The position numbers and the translations under genes are program-made. Under the pieces are notes generated by a model, which was not told the origin of the DNA, did no database searches, and saw only the letters and a list, made by a program, of their open reading frames with translations. 64,000 nt of DNA from DAOUVR01 sp034430535 (GTDB lineage Bacteria > Chloroflexota > Dehalococcoidia > E44-bin15): the NCBI GenBank assembly GCA_964443325.1, contig CAYUCL010000004.1, positions 1-64,000 of the forward strand. Reading direction: 5' to 3'. How positions within the stretch are numbered: position 1 is the first letter of the stretch; every line of letters starts with the position of its first letter. Positions 49,157 through 57,075 of the stretch are shown here, piece by piece.

Positions 49157-50553
49157 AGCTGGCGTTACCAAAGGGGCGACTTCTCCAAGACACGGCAGCT
49201 TTGCTTGAGAAAGCGGGGCTTGGTCTTACGGGATATAATGAAAGCGCTCGCTCCTATCGCCCCACATCCACCAAATTTAGTGACCTATTCCCCAAGGTAT
49301 TTCAAGAGAAGGATATCCCCATCCAAGTGGCGATTGGAAATTATGATTTGGGGATATGCGGTCTCGACTGGGTGGAGGAACTCCTGGCCAAATACCCTAG
49401 CGGCGACCTGGTGAAGGTGGGAGAGTTGGGCTATGGCAAGAACGATTTGTATGTAGTTGCCAGCAGGTATGCCGGTGTATCCTCTGTTGGAGAAATCAAC
49501 AACGGATTTGAAAAGGTGCGAATCGTAAGCGAATATCAGAACCTGGCTGAATTATTTGCTCTCAGGCAGAGGTTAAGGAGGTTCAGCATTCTCCCCATAT
49601 GGGGGGCTGCTGAGGTCTATCCACCAGAGAGCGCAGAGCTCGCCATAATTGCCGAAGCCTCGGTGGGCAGCTTTGCAAAGTATGATCTTGTCCCCTTAGC
49701 CAGAATTCTCATGTCCAAAGCAGTTCTAATCGCCAATCGGAATAGCCTGGCAAAAGCCGCTATGAGCAAGCTTCTTACTTACATTCGCACCACCGAGGCA
49801 GTGACTGAGGAAGAGTCGCCTATGCCCATTGTTATGGGAGGAAGGTTAAAGAAGCTGCCTAAGGACGATAGCGTGATTCGCCTTGCTCTGCCCGACGGAC
49901 ACCAACAGCGCCCTACTATGGAGTTCTTAAAAGAAGCAGGAATTGGCATCCGTGGCTATTCTGAGCCATTGAAAACTCGCCGACCCGCTATAGACATGAA
50001 TGGTACGAGTGTAAAGGTGATCAGACCTCAAGATATGCCAAGCCAAGTGGCGAATGAGAACTTTGATCTGGCGGTCACCGGGGAAGACTGGCTCAAAGAC
50101 CATCTTTATCGCTTCCCTTCAAGCCCCGCGAAAAAGATTTTAGGCTTGGGCTTTGGCAGGGTAACCATTGTTGCCGTTGTCAGCGAAGATTTGCCCATTA
50201 ACGATGTCAATCAACTCAGGAATCAAGTGGGAAGATTGCTTGTAACGGTTAGGGTAGCTTCGGAGTACGTCAACATCGCCGATAAGTATGCCAGGGATAA
50301 TCATCTGGAGCGCTATAAGATAATCCCCACCTGGGGAGCAAGTGAGGCTTTTCTCCCCGAAGATGCCGACCTGCTAATCGAAAACACTGAGACGGGGAAG
50401 ACCTTGAGTAAACATAAACTTAGAGTTATCGAAACCCTTTTCAAATCTTCAGCATGCCTCATCGGCAGTAACAGCGCTCTGTCAGATCCAATAAAAAGAG
50501 GCAGGATCGAGCATATTATTAAGATTATGGAAGAAACAGCCAAAAGAGGCTAA
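49153..50553 (+). CDS. hisG: Tandem-duplicated ATP phosphoribosyltransferase (two HisG halves)
   Basis: The 466-residue protein is two short-form HisG copies in one chain, residues 1-225 and 238-466. Both halves begin alike (MKLALPKGRLLQDTAALLEKAG; IRLALPDGHQQRPTMEFLKEAG) and share GICGLDWVEE/AVTGEDWLKD, SEYQNLAE/SEYVNIAD and PIWGAAE/PTWGASE. The PRPP loop TETGKTL (412-418) is kept only in the second half; the first reads EASVGSFAKYDL. Half 2 may be catalytic and half 1 structural or regulatory. It is coupled to hisZ. Confidence 0.85.
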   Translation: MKLALPKGRLLQDTAALLEKAGLGLTGYNESARSYRPTSTKFSDLFPKVFQEKDIPIQVAIGNYDLGICGLDWVEELLAKYPSGDLVKVGELGYGKNDLYVVASRYAGVSSVGEINNGFEKVRIVSEYQNLAELFALRQRLRRFSILPIWGAAEVYPPESAELAIIAEASVGSFAKYDLVPLARILMSKAVLIANRNSLAKAAMSKLLTYIRTTEAVTEEESPMPIVMGGRLKKLPKDDSVIRLALPDGHQQRPTMEFLKEAGIGIRGYSEPLKTRRPAIDMNGTSVKVIRPQDMPSQVANENFDLAVTGEDWLKDHLYRFPSSPAKKILGLGFGRVTIVAVVSEDLPINDVNQLRNQVGRLLVTVRVASEYVNIADKYARDNHLERYKIIPTWGASEAFLPEDADLLIENTETGKTLSKHKLRVIETLFKSSACLIGSNSALSDPIKRGRIEHIIKIMEETAKRG

Positions 50554-50632
50554 GTTGACAAATCCTCACCGGCAGATGACCATACCGAAACATGGCTGCG
50601 AAGCAGGTTGCAAATAGGCTGTGACAGATACC

Positions 50633-50687
50633 GTTCGTGGTGAGCTTGTCGAACCATGAATGGCCCTTCGACAGGCTCAGGGCGAAC
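50633..50687. repeat. Dispersed palindrome (GTTCG...CGAAC type)
   Basis: An imperfect inverted repeat: GTTCGTGGTGAGCTTGTCGA and TCGACAGGCTCAGGGCGAAC, with a central ATGAATGGCC. Half-copies occur at 84-100 and 37814-37837. It fills the hisG-phospholipase gap. Confidence 0.65.
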
Positions 50688-50729
50688 TGAATAAATATAT
50701 TTTAAGAATGGAGCATCAAGGTTGAAGAA

Positions 50730-51491
50730 ATGCCACCGCTTTGCCTACATTTGAGTATAATAAAAGAAGCAGCAGAGCTGCTTCAAAATCCCATATTGAA
50801 CCAAAACATGGGGGGTTACGCTTTTGGAGCCACCTTGCCTGATGTTCATATCATTACAGGTCTCGATCGAGAAGAGACCCACTTCTTTGACCTTAGTAAG
50901 GAAGACTGTGAGAGCGGCACCAAGACCATTTTTAAGGCTCACCCTAATCTTGCCCAAGTTGAGAAACTGGATGGCGCAACCAAGTCCGTCGTTGCAGGCT
51001 ATCTTTCTCATCTCATTACAGACGAAATCTGGATACTGGATATCTATCGGCCTCTCTTTAGCGATTCATCACCTCTTAGGGAAAACGCAATGGCTAATAT
51101 GTTCGATAAGCTGATCCAGTATGAGCTCGACCGTCGGGAGCGAGAAGATAGGGCAGCGATGGAAAAAATCCGAACTTATGTCATTGGCTGGGAGCCAGGG
51201 GATGACATCGATTTTATCGATAAGCCTGCTTTGATAGAGTGGCGAGATTTCGTGTGCTCTGCAGCAATTCGCGAACCAAACCTGGCCCTTTTCCCTTTCT
51301 TTGCTAAAAGGTTTCTGTTACCCAGGCTAGAGGTGGATCCTACGCAGTTGGAACAATTCTTTTCCTCATTACATGCCAATTTGGAGTGGATCATCCAATA
51401 TGTCACCCCTGAGCGACTCACCGCCTTCAGAGAAAAAGCAGTAAGCCAGTCTGTAGTGCTGGCGAGGGAGTATCTAGGTGAGGATTATTAG
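50730..51491 (+). CDS. Zinc-dependent phospholipase C-like protein
   Basis: The 253-residue protein has the helical alpha-toxin/S1-P1-like fold pattern: YAFGATLPDVHIITG, EETHFFDL, FKAHPNL and AGYLSHLITDEIW, giving Asp/His residues for a zinc cluster. No signal peptide is visible, so it is probably cytosolic, unlike secreted phospholipases. It sits inside the histidine operon and overlaps hisD by 14 bases. Its role there is unknown; phosphate-ester hydrolysis is the family activity. Confidence 0.75.
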   Translation: MPPLCLHLSIIKEAAELLQNPILNQNMGGYAFGATLPDVHIITGLDREETHFFDLSKEDCESGTKTIFKAHPNLAQVEKLDGATKSVVAGYLSHLITDEIWILDIYRPLFSDSSPLRENAMANMFDKLIQYELDRREREDRAAMEKIRTYVIGWEPGDDIDFIDKPALIEWRDFVCSAAIREPNLALFPFFAKRFLLPRLEVDPTQLEQFFSSLHANLEWIIQYVTPERLTAFREKAVSQSVVLAREYLGEDY

Positions 51492-52809
51492 GGACTTCGA
51501 GGAAGCGAAAGCCATATTGCAGCGTTCTCCCTTCGAGCCCGACGAAATCCCTATTAACATGAAACAAAGGATAAAGAACGTCTTTAGCAAGGAGCTTACT
51601 CCTGAGGAGGCAGTGAGACGGATTATCGCTGATGTGCGAAATAAAGGGGATGCCGCCCTTTTTGATTACACCAAAAGGATCGATGGTGCATTGCTTACCT
51701 CCCTGGAGGTGAGCACAAAAGAGTTCGAAGAAGCCCATGAAAAGGTTGACAGCGAGCTTATTTCCGCCCTCAATACCGCTGCTGAGCAGGTGCGCTCCTT
51801 TCACCAGCTCCAGATACGCCATGCCGTCAAGGAATTCACCGAGGGTGGGCTGGGGCAAATTGTGCGTCCCCTGGAGAGGGTGGGCGTCTACGTGCCCGGC
51901 GGCACAGCCTGTTATCCTTCAACGGTGCTGATGACCGCTATCCCCGCTAAAGTAGCAGGGGTCAATGAGGTAATCGTCGCCACACCACCAACGCAGGATG
52001 GCGAGATTCCAGCACCTACGCTGGCGGCAGCGAACATAGCCAAGGTAGACAGGCTGTTCAAGGTGGGAGGCGCTCAAGCGATCGCCGCCCTTGCCTTCGG
52101 CACCCAGTCCATTCCCAAGGTTGACAAAATCTGTGGACCCGGCGGTCTTTTCATCATTCTGGCGAAAAGGATGGTTTTTGGCACTGTCGATATCGATGGC
52201 CTGGCGGGACCCACCGAGACAGTGATTATAGCTGATGAATTGGCGAGTCCCACTCTTTGCGCCGCCGATCTCCTGGCACAAGCGGAGCATGACGTGATTT
52301 CCTCCGCCATCCTGATAACCACGTCATCCAAGTTGGCTGAAGAGACGAGCCAGGAAGTCGAGCGCCAGCTCAAGGAGCTGGAGAGGGCCCAAATCGCCCG
52401 ACAATCGCTGGATGAAACGGGCAGGATAATCCTGGTCACTGATATGGACCAGGCTATCGCGTTGGTGAACCTTTACGCCCCGGAGCACCTTTCCCTTATG
52501 GTGCAAAAAGCCTCGTCTTATATAGAGAAGATCCGCCATGCAGGGGGAATCTTCATCGGCGAAAGCACCCCTGAGACCTTGGGCGACTATGTTGCTGGGC
52601 CAAGTCATGTTATGCCCACGGAAGGCACCGCTCGCTTCCGCTCCCCCCTCGGCGTCGGCGATTTCCTCAAGCTCACTACTGTTGTATCTTTGAGCGGTGA
52701 GGACTTGGAGAAACTGGGGCCCGCAGCCGCCACTATCGCCAATGCTGAGGGGCTCACCGCCCATGCACGCTCAGTTGAGTTACGGCTCAAGAAAGGGGAT
52801 ACGCAGTGA
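51478..52809 (+). CDS. hisD: Histidinol dehydrogenase
   Basis: The 443-residue enzyme oxidises histidinol to histidine in two NAD+ steps. Recognisable segments are RPLERVGVYVPGGTACYPSTVLMTAIPAKVAGV, GGAQAIAALAFGTQSIPKVDKICGPG, LAQAEHDVISSAIL (zinc and catalytic region) and GPSHVMPTEGTARF (catalytic His). The start is GTG at 51478 within the end of the previous gene, and the stop overlaps hisC by four bases. Confidence 0.95.
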   Translation: MRIIRDFEEAKAILQRSPFEPDEIPINMKQRIKNVFSKELTPEEAVRRIIADVRNKGDAALFDYTKRIDGALLTSLEVSTKEFEEAHEKVDSELISALNTAAEQVRSFHQLQIRHAVKEFTEGGLGQIVRPLERVGVYVPGGTACYPSTVLMTAIPAKVAGVNEVIVATPPTQDGEIPAPTLAAANIAKVDRLFKVGGAQAIAALAFGTQSIPKVDKICGPGGLFIILAKRMVFGTVDIDGLAGPTETVIIADELASPTLCAADLLAQAEHDVISSAILITTSSKLAEETSQEVERQLKELERAQIARQSLDETGRIILVTDMDQAIALVNLYAPEHLSLMVQKASSYIEKIRHAGGIFIGESTPETLGDYVAGPSHVMPTEGTARFRSPLGVGDFLKLTTVVSLSGEDLEKLGPAAATIANAEGLTAHARSVELRLKKGDTQ

Positions 52810-53918
52810 ACACCCCGAATAGAGGCATCGAGAAGATAATCAGAGGCGACCTGTTGCGCCTCAATGCCTACCAGCCTATTGTCCCCCTCGATGTACTCAG
52901 CCTAGAGGCTGGCGTCCCTGTAGAGGGCGTTATAAAGCTGGATGGCAACGAGAATCCATATGGCTGCTCGCAAAGGGTGAGGGACGCCCTCGCTGCTTAT
53001 CCCTTCTATCATATCTATCCTGACCCGGAGCAGAGAGAGGTACGCCAGGCTTTGGAGGGATACGTTGGGGTCGGGGCAGAGTATATCCTTGCCGGTGCCG
53101 GCAGTGATGAGCTTATCGACCTGATACTGCGTCTGTTCCTTAATCCCGGAGATAAGGTGATCAACTGCGTCCCCACCTTCGGCATGTACTCTTTTTGCAC
53201 CGAGGTCTGTGGTGGAGAAATAGTCGATGTGCCGCGGGACAAGTCCTATGCCGTCGACGTCGCTGGAGTGAAACAGGCTATCGACGAGAAGACAAAGGTC
53301 GTCTTCATCGCCTCGCCAAACAACCCCACAGGAAACATCGCTGCAGAGAGCGATATCCTTGAACTGGTGAAAACGGGTATCGCGGTCGTGGTCGATGAGG
53401 CATATTACGAGTTCAGCGGAGTCACTGTAGCCCCCCTGGTTACTCAGTACCAGAACCTGATAGTATTGCGGAGCTTCAGCAAGTGGGCAGGGCTTGCCGG
53501 TCTACGCATCGGCTATGGAGTATTTCCAACCTCACTTATTGAACACCTCTTGAAAATCAAGCAGCCCTATAATATAAATGTGGCAGCTCAAATTGCAGTC
53601 AAGGAATCTTTTGCCGACATCGATTACCTCAAGGATACAGTGAAGGCGATAGTTGCGGAAAGAGAGCGGCTTCTCACCGAACTGGAGAACGTCAGGTTTC
53701 TCAAGCCATGGCCTTCTCAGGCAAATTTCATTTATTGCGCCGTGCTTGATGGAGATGCCCAGACGATCCACAAAGAGTTGCAGAAGAAGGGCATCTTCAT
53801 TCGCTACTTCGACACCCCTCTGTTGAAGAACTCGCTCCGCATCAGCGTGGGCAAGCCGGAGCATACCGATGCCCTTATAGAAGCGCTTCGAGAAATAGGA
53901 GGAAAAGGCAGTGGGTAA
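52806..53918 (+). CDS. hisC: Histidinol-phosphate aminotransferase
   Basis: The 370-residue class I/II PLP aminotransferase has IKLDGNENPYGCS at the N-terminus, IASPNNPTGN, VVDEAYYEFSG and LRSFSKWAGLAGLRIGYG, with the PLP lysine in FSKW. It converts imidazole-acetol phosphate to histidinol phosphate. The start is GTG overlapping hisD. It overlaps hisB by eight bases. Confidence 0.94.
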   Translation: MNTPNRGIEKIIRGDLLRLNAYQPIVPLDVLSLEAGVPVEGVIKLDGNENPYGCSQRVRDALAAYPFYHIYPDPEQREVRQALEGYVGVGAEYILAGAGSDELIDLILRLFLNPGDKVINCVPTFGMYSFCTEVCGGEIVDVPRDKSYAVDVAGVKQAIDEKTKVVFIASPNNPTGNIAAESDILELVKTGIAVVVDEAYYEFSGVTVAPLVTQYQNLIVLRSFSKWAGLAGLRIGYGVFPTSLIEHLLKIKQPYNINVAAQIAVKESFADIDYLKDTVKAIVAERERLLTELENVRFLKPWPSQANFIYCAVLDGDAQTIHKELQKKGIFIRYFDTPLLKNSLRISVGKPEHTDALIEALREIGGKGSG

Positions 53919-54501
53919 AAGATCGGCTACCATAACCCGCGAGACTACCGAGACCAAGATAAGCATCGAACTCTCCCTCGATGGCACAGGCAAGTTTGAC
54001 ATTAAAACCGGCAGCAAGATGTTCGACCACCTGCTTACCCAGCTAGCTCGGCATGGCTTATTTGACATAAAGATTCGTGCCTCTGGATGGGACCAGCACC
54101 ATGTGGTGGAGGATGTCTCCATATCGCTGGGCAAGGCATTTGGCGAGGCGCTTGGAGACAAAAAGGGCATCGATAGGATGGGCCATGCATTTGTGCCCAT
54201 GGATGAGGCACTAGCACTAGTGGCAGTGGACATCGGGGGTAGGGGATATGCCGTGGTCGAAGTCCCATTCAAGCGAAAGAAGATCGGCGACCTGGAAAGC
54301 GACATGGTACGCCATTTCCTCGAGAGCTTCGCCATCGAGGCGAAGATGAACATACATGCCTGGGTGCTCGCTGGCATCAATGAGCATCACAAGGCGGAGG
54401 CGATGTTCAAGGCGCTAGGCCGGGCGCTGGATGCAGCTACCAAGCTGGACGAGCGAATCGCCGGGGCAGTGCCCAGCACCAAAGGATTAATCGAGAGCTA
54501 G
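53911..54501 (+). CDS. hisB: Imidazoleglycerol-phosphate dehydratase
   Basis: The 196-residue monofunctional IGPD has the manganese-binding repeats FDHLLTQLARHGLFD, DQHHVVEDVSISLG, FLESFAIEAKMNIHAWVLAGINEHHKAEAMFKALGRAL. It has no phosphatase domain. The start is GTG at 53911. Its stop overlaps the convergent purC stop by four bases, ending the his operon. Confidence 0.95.
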   Translation: MGKRSATITRETTETKISIELSLDGTGKFDIKTGSKMFDHLLTQLARHGLFDIKIRASGWDQHHVVEDVSISLGKAFGEALGDKKGIDRMGHAFVPMDEALALVAVDIGGRGYAVVEVPFKRKKIGDLESDMVRHFLESFAIEAKMNIHAWVLAGINEHHKAEAMFKALGRALDAATKLDERIAGAVPSTKGLIES

Positions 54502-55361
54502 AGTTCCTTTCCTACGAGATGGCGGTAGGCTTCGCGGTACCTCTTTGTCGTCTGCTCTATGACGTCAGGGGTCGGCGTGGGTGCCGGCGGCTGCTTGTTC
54601 CAGCCCGTAGCGGCGGCCCAGTCACGCACCGGCTGTTTGTCGAAGCTTGGCTGAGAGTGCCCCGGCTCGTAGAGGCTGGCTTCCCAGAAGCGGCTTGAGT
54701 CCGGGGTCAATAGCTCATCGATAAGTATCAGCTTACCATCGATCAACCCAAACTCCATTTTGGTATCGGCGATTATGATACTCCGCTCCAGCGCATAGTC
54801 GTGGGCGTAGCGATATACAAACAGGCACTTCTCCATCAGTTCCTCGGTGCGCGTCTCACCCAGAATCCCATTCACTTCATCGATTGTCATAGGCTCATCG
54901 TGACCGCTTTCCGCCTTTGTCGTTGGGGTGAATATCGGCTCGGGAAGCTTCTCGCTCTCTACGAGCCGTTTTGGCAGAGAGATACCGCAAATACTACCTT
55001 TCTCTTTATACTCGGCCCATCCCGAGCCAGAGATGTAGCCCCGAACCACGCATTCGATGTCGATGCGTTCAGCCTTGCGCACGACCATGGAGCGCCGCGC
55101 CAGGAAGGGATAGTGCTCATCCTCCTCCACCACCTCAATAAAGTGGTTGGCAACAAGGTGAGCCGTCTTTTCGAACCAGAAAGCGGATAGCATGTTTAAA
55201 ACGACTCCCTTGTCGGGGATGCCGCAGGGGAGGACCACATCGAAGACGGAGATGCGGTCGGTGGCCACGATGAGCAGCCTGTCGTCTCCGATGTCGTAGC
55301 CATCCCGCACCTTCCCCCGGAAGTACCGATTGGGCAAATTGGTTTCAATGACTGGTTCCAT
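54498..55361 (-). CDS. purC: SAICAR synthetase
   Basis: The 287-residue protein reads RGKVRDGYDIGDDRLLIVATDRISVFDVVLPCGIPDKGVVL, RGYISGSGWAEYKEKG, GHDEPMT and SIIIADTKMEFGLIDGKLILIDELLTPDSSRFW. It ligates aspartate to CAIR in purine synthesis. The longer eukaryote-like form is typical of Actinobacteria/Chloroflexi relatives. The ATG at 55361 has GAGGGGAG upstream and is preferred to an earlier in-frame start. Confidence 0.94.
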   Translation of the reverse strand: MEPVIETNLPNRYFRGKVRDGYDIGDDRLLIVATDRISVFDVVLPCGIPDKGVVLNMLSAFWFEKTAHLVANHFIEVVEEDEHYPFLARRSMVVRKAERIDIECVVRGYISGSGWAEYKEKGSICGISLPKRLVESEKLPEPIFTPTTKAESGHDEPMTIDEVNGILGETRTEELMEKCLFVYRYAHDYALERSIIIADTKMEFGLIDGKLILIDELLTPDSSRFWEASLYEPGHSQPSFDKQPVRDWAAATGWNKQPPAPTPTPDVIEQTTKRYREAYRHLVGKEL

Positions 55362-55406
55362 AGCTCCCCTCTTTCTTGGCTGTAAACACCTTGCCAAAGT
55401 GACCAG

Positions 55407-55877
55407 CTAGTCTTGCCCTACCCCAGGCTCAGGCGGGCGAAGATCGCGTCGACATGGCGTGGAGGCTAGCCTAGCTTTTACCCCTGCCTCACCCACCATT
55501 TTTTTACGCCTCACAAAGAGCCTGAGCCCCTCCAGCCCCACCACTAACACCTCCTCGTCAGCGTTTAAAGCATAGTTGTTGGTCGATGATGCCTTCCAAA
55601 GCTCTCCACGGACTTTAATGAGACCCTCCGGGGTCAGGGGTGTCACCACCCTCCCCTCGAGGTCGATCATGCCCTCGGCGCCGGTTACTTGCTTCTGCTT
55701 CAGCACCGGGGGAATGAGTCTGTATAATATCACAGAAAGCACCACCAGCCCAACTACCAGGATGATTAGAGCCCATAGCGGCAGGCTTAGCCCCAACCTC
55801 CATAGGATGAGAAGTATAATCAGCACTATGGCTACATCGTCCAGAAGCAGAGCAAAAACAGCGAGTAGAGTCCTCAT
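55407..55877 (-). CDS. Short NfeD-like membrane protein
   Basis: The roughly 156-residue protein has two transmembrane segments (LLDDVAIVLIILLILW; LWALIILVVGLVVLSVIL) and a C-terminal NfeD OB-fold (DLEGRVVTPLTPEGLIKVRGELWKASS, VVGLEGLRLFV). The ClpP-like domain of long NfeD is absent. The ATG at 55877 follows GAAGGAAG. The last 14 codons (LASTPCRRDL...) run through a purB-tail copy in another frame, so the C-terminus may be a fused addition. Confidence 0.8.
   Translation of the reverse strand: MRTLLAVFALLLDDVAIVLIILLILWRLGLSLPLWALIILVVGLVVLSVILYRLIPPVLKQKQVTGAEGMIDLEGRVVTPLTPEGLIKVRGELWKASSTNNYALNADEEVLVVGLEGLRLFVRRKKMVGEAGVKARLASTPCRRDLRPPEPGVGQD
55418..55462 (-). repeat. purB 3'-end copy P3
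   Basis: Read on the minus strand it encodes RHVDAIFARLSLG and TAG, paralogous to the purB C-terminus RHVDAIFERLGLV. It lies in the last codons of the short nfeD gene, in a different frame. Confidence 0.6.
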
Positions 55878-55899
55878 TGCTTCCTTCGTTCCTATAAGC

Positions 55900-55950
55900 C
55901 TATCCCAGCCCCAATGTTTCGAAGACAGCATCGACATGGCGCAGGAAATA
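55900..55950 (-). repeat. purB 3'-end copy P2
   Basis: It encodes YFLRHVDAVFETLGLG and TAG on the minus strand, directly and in frame after the TGA of the 53-codon ORF at 55951-56112. Confidence 0.65.
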
Positions 55951-56112
55951 TCAACGCTTTCCCCCCTTCAGTTGTGCGGCTCGCATTTTCTCCACGATTT
56001 CTATCTTCTTAGCGAAGGGTAGATTCCTCAACTGCTTCCTCCTCGCCTGACGCTCTTCACTGAAGACTTTCCAAAATTCTTCCGAGTCTGTTATCGAGAG
56101 GAGTTTTTTCAT
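55951..56112 (-). CDS. Small basic protein, 53 residues
   Basis: The product, MKKLLSITDSEEFWKVFSEE followed by a basic helix (RQARRKQLRNLPFAKKIEIVEKMRAAQLKGGKR), resembles small helical proteins often found next to toxin-like genes, but I cannot assign a family. AGGAG lies eight bases before the ATG at 56112, which supports real translation. A purB-tail copy follows its stop in the same frame. Confidence 0.5.
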   Translation of the reverse strand: MKKLLSITDSEEFWKVFSEERQARRKQLRNLPFAKKIEIVEKMRAAQLKGGKR

Positions 56113-56124
56113 CGCTCACTCCTG

Positions 56125-56221
56125 TCATTGCGAGCGAAGCGAAGCAATCTCACCCCTCTTACCCTTAAAAAGATTGCTTCGTCGAGTTCCCTCACTTCGT
56201 TCGGGACAAGCCTCGCAATGA
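56125..56221. repeat. Inverted-repeat element (TCATTGCGAG ends)
   Basis: TCATTGCGAG at 56125 and CTCGCAATGA ending 56221 are inverted. Inner arms GAAGCAATCT and AGATTGCTTC also pair. A degenerate half-copy lies at 37703-37737. It is a non-coding miniature element or REP-like repeat; open frames through it are spurious. Confidence 0.65.
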
Positions 56222-56293
56222 TAAGCGTAACAATCCCAAACCCCTACCACTGCGAAGCATATTCCAACAAGCCTCGCTTCTCTGCATTCTCCC

Positions 56294-56370
56294 CTACACC
56301 AGCCCCAACCGCTCGAAGACCGCATCCACGTGGCGTAGGTAGCTGTCAAAGTTGAAAGGCCTCTGCGGGT
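56294..56370 (-). repeat. purB 3'-end copy P1
   Basis: The minus strand encodes FNFDSYLRHVDAVFERLGLV and TAG, the closest match to the real purB end (FDYAYFIRHVDAIFERLGLV). It lies immediately after the methyltransferase stop at 56371. Confidence 0.7.
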
Positions 56371-57075
56371 TCACTTTTGCCATGCCAAGAACAACATGGG
56401 GCCACTAAAGAAAAACAGCCTGTAGCCAATGGTTTTCCAGAAAGGGAGTCCTGCTATCTCAGGAAACCAGAACCTGATTTTGCACCGGAACCCATTTTGG
56501 CTAAGGGTTCGCCGCAGCGAAAAGGGGCTCTGTTCATTAACATGCATGGTACGAAGGTAATACGCCAAGTCGGGGCTGAGTAGCGTCAGCAACTGTGGCT
56601 GAAAAACGAGCCTGTCCCACCATCGGATGAGTCGGCGTAGCCTATTCGGGGTCTCGATAAGGAGAATGCCTCCCGTCTTCAAGACTCGGCTTATCTCCAT
56701 CAGGCAAGCGTTGAAATCGTGTTGGTCAAGGTGCTCAACCACATCGATGAGAGCCACCTTATCGAAGGTTGCGTCTGTGAAGGGGAGGTAGGTAGCGTTG
56801 GCAGCGATGGTAGCTCCGCTGTCTCTCGAGAGCTTTATTGCCGCAGGGGAGTAGTCTATACCTACCGCATAAGCTCCCAGTCGCTCACTTTCCCTGACTA
56901 GCTCGCCCCGTCCACAGCCAATATCGAGAACCCTCTCTCCAGGCTTCACATTTAGATACTTGAGCACTATCCGGTGCCGTGGCGAGAGCTCCCCCATCTG
57001 GAATTCACGGAAGCCTTCGCAGGCGTTTAGGTAATATTCGCGAGTATATTCCTCAGGGAGTGGCGTTTTCCTCAT
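56371..57075 (-). CDS. Class I SAM-dependent methyltransferase
   Basis: The 234-residue protein has motif I VLDIGCGRGELVRE, YAVGIDYSPAAI, the post-motif ATYLPFTDATFDKVALIDVVEHL and LKTGGILLIETPN. It is followed by a hydrophobic C-terminus (YRLFFFSGPMLFLAWQK). It resembles UbiE/lipid or polysaccharide methyltransferases. The ATG overlaps the purB stop by four bases (ATGA). The substrate is unknown. Confidence 0.82.
   Translation of the reverse strand: MRKTPLPEEYTREYYLNACEGFREFQMGELSPRHRIVLKYLNVKPGERVLDIGCGRGELVRESERLGAYAVGIDYSPAAIKLSRDSGATIAANATYLPFTDATFDKVALIDVVEHLDQHDFNACLMEISRVLKTGGILLIETPNRLRRLIRWWDRLVFQPQLLTLLSPDLAYYLRTMHVNEQSPFSLRRTLSQNGFRCKIRFWFPEIAGLPFWKTIGYRLFFFSGPMLFLAWQK

Noticed and set aside
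56125..56355. Frames of about 75 codons on both strands
   Set aside because: Both are read-through of the TCATTGCGAG inverted repeat and the purB-tail copy.
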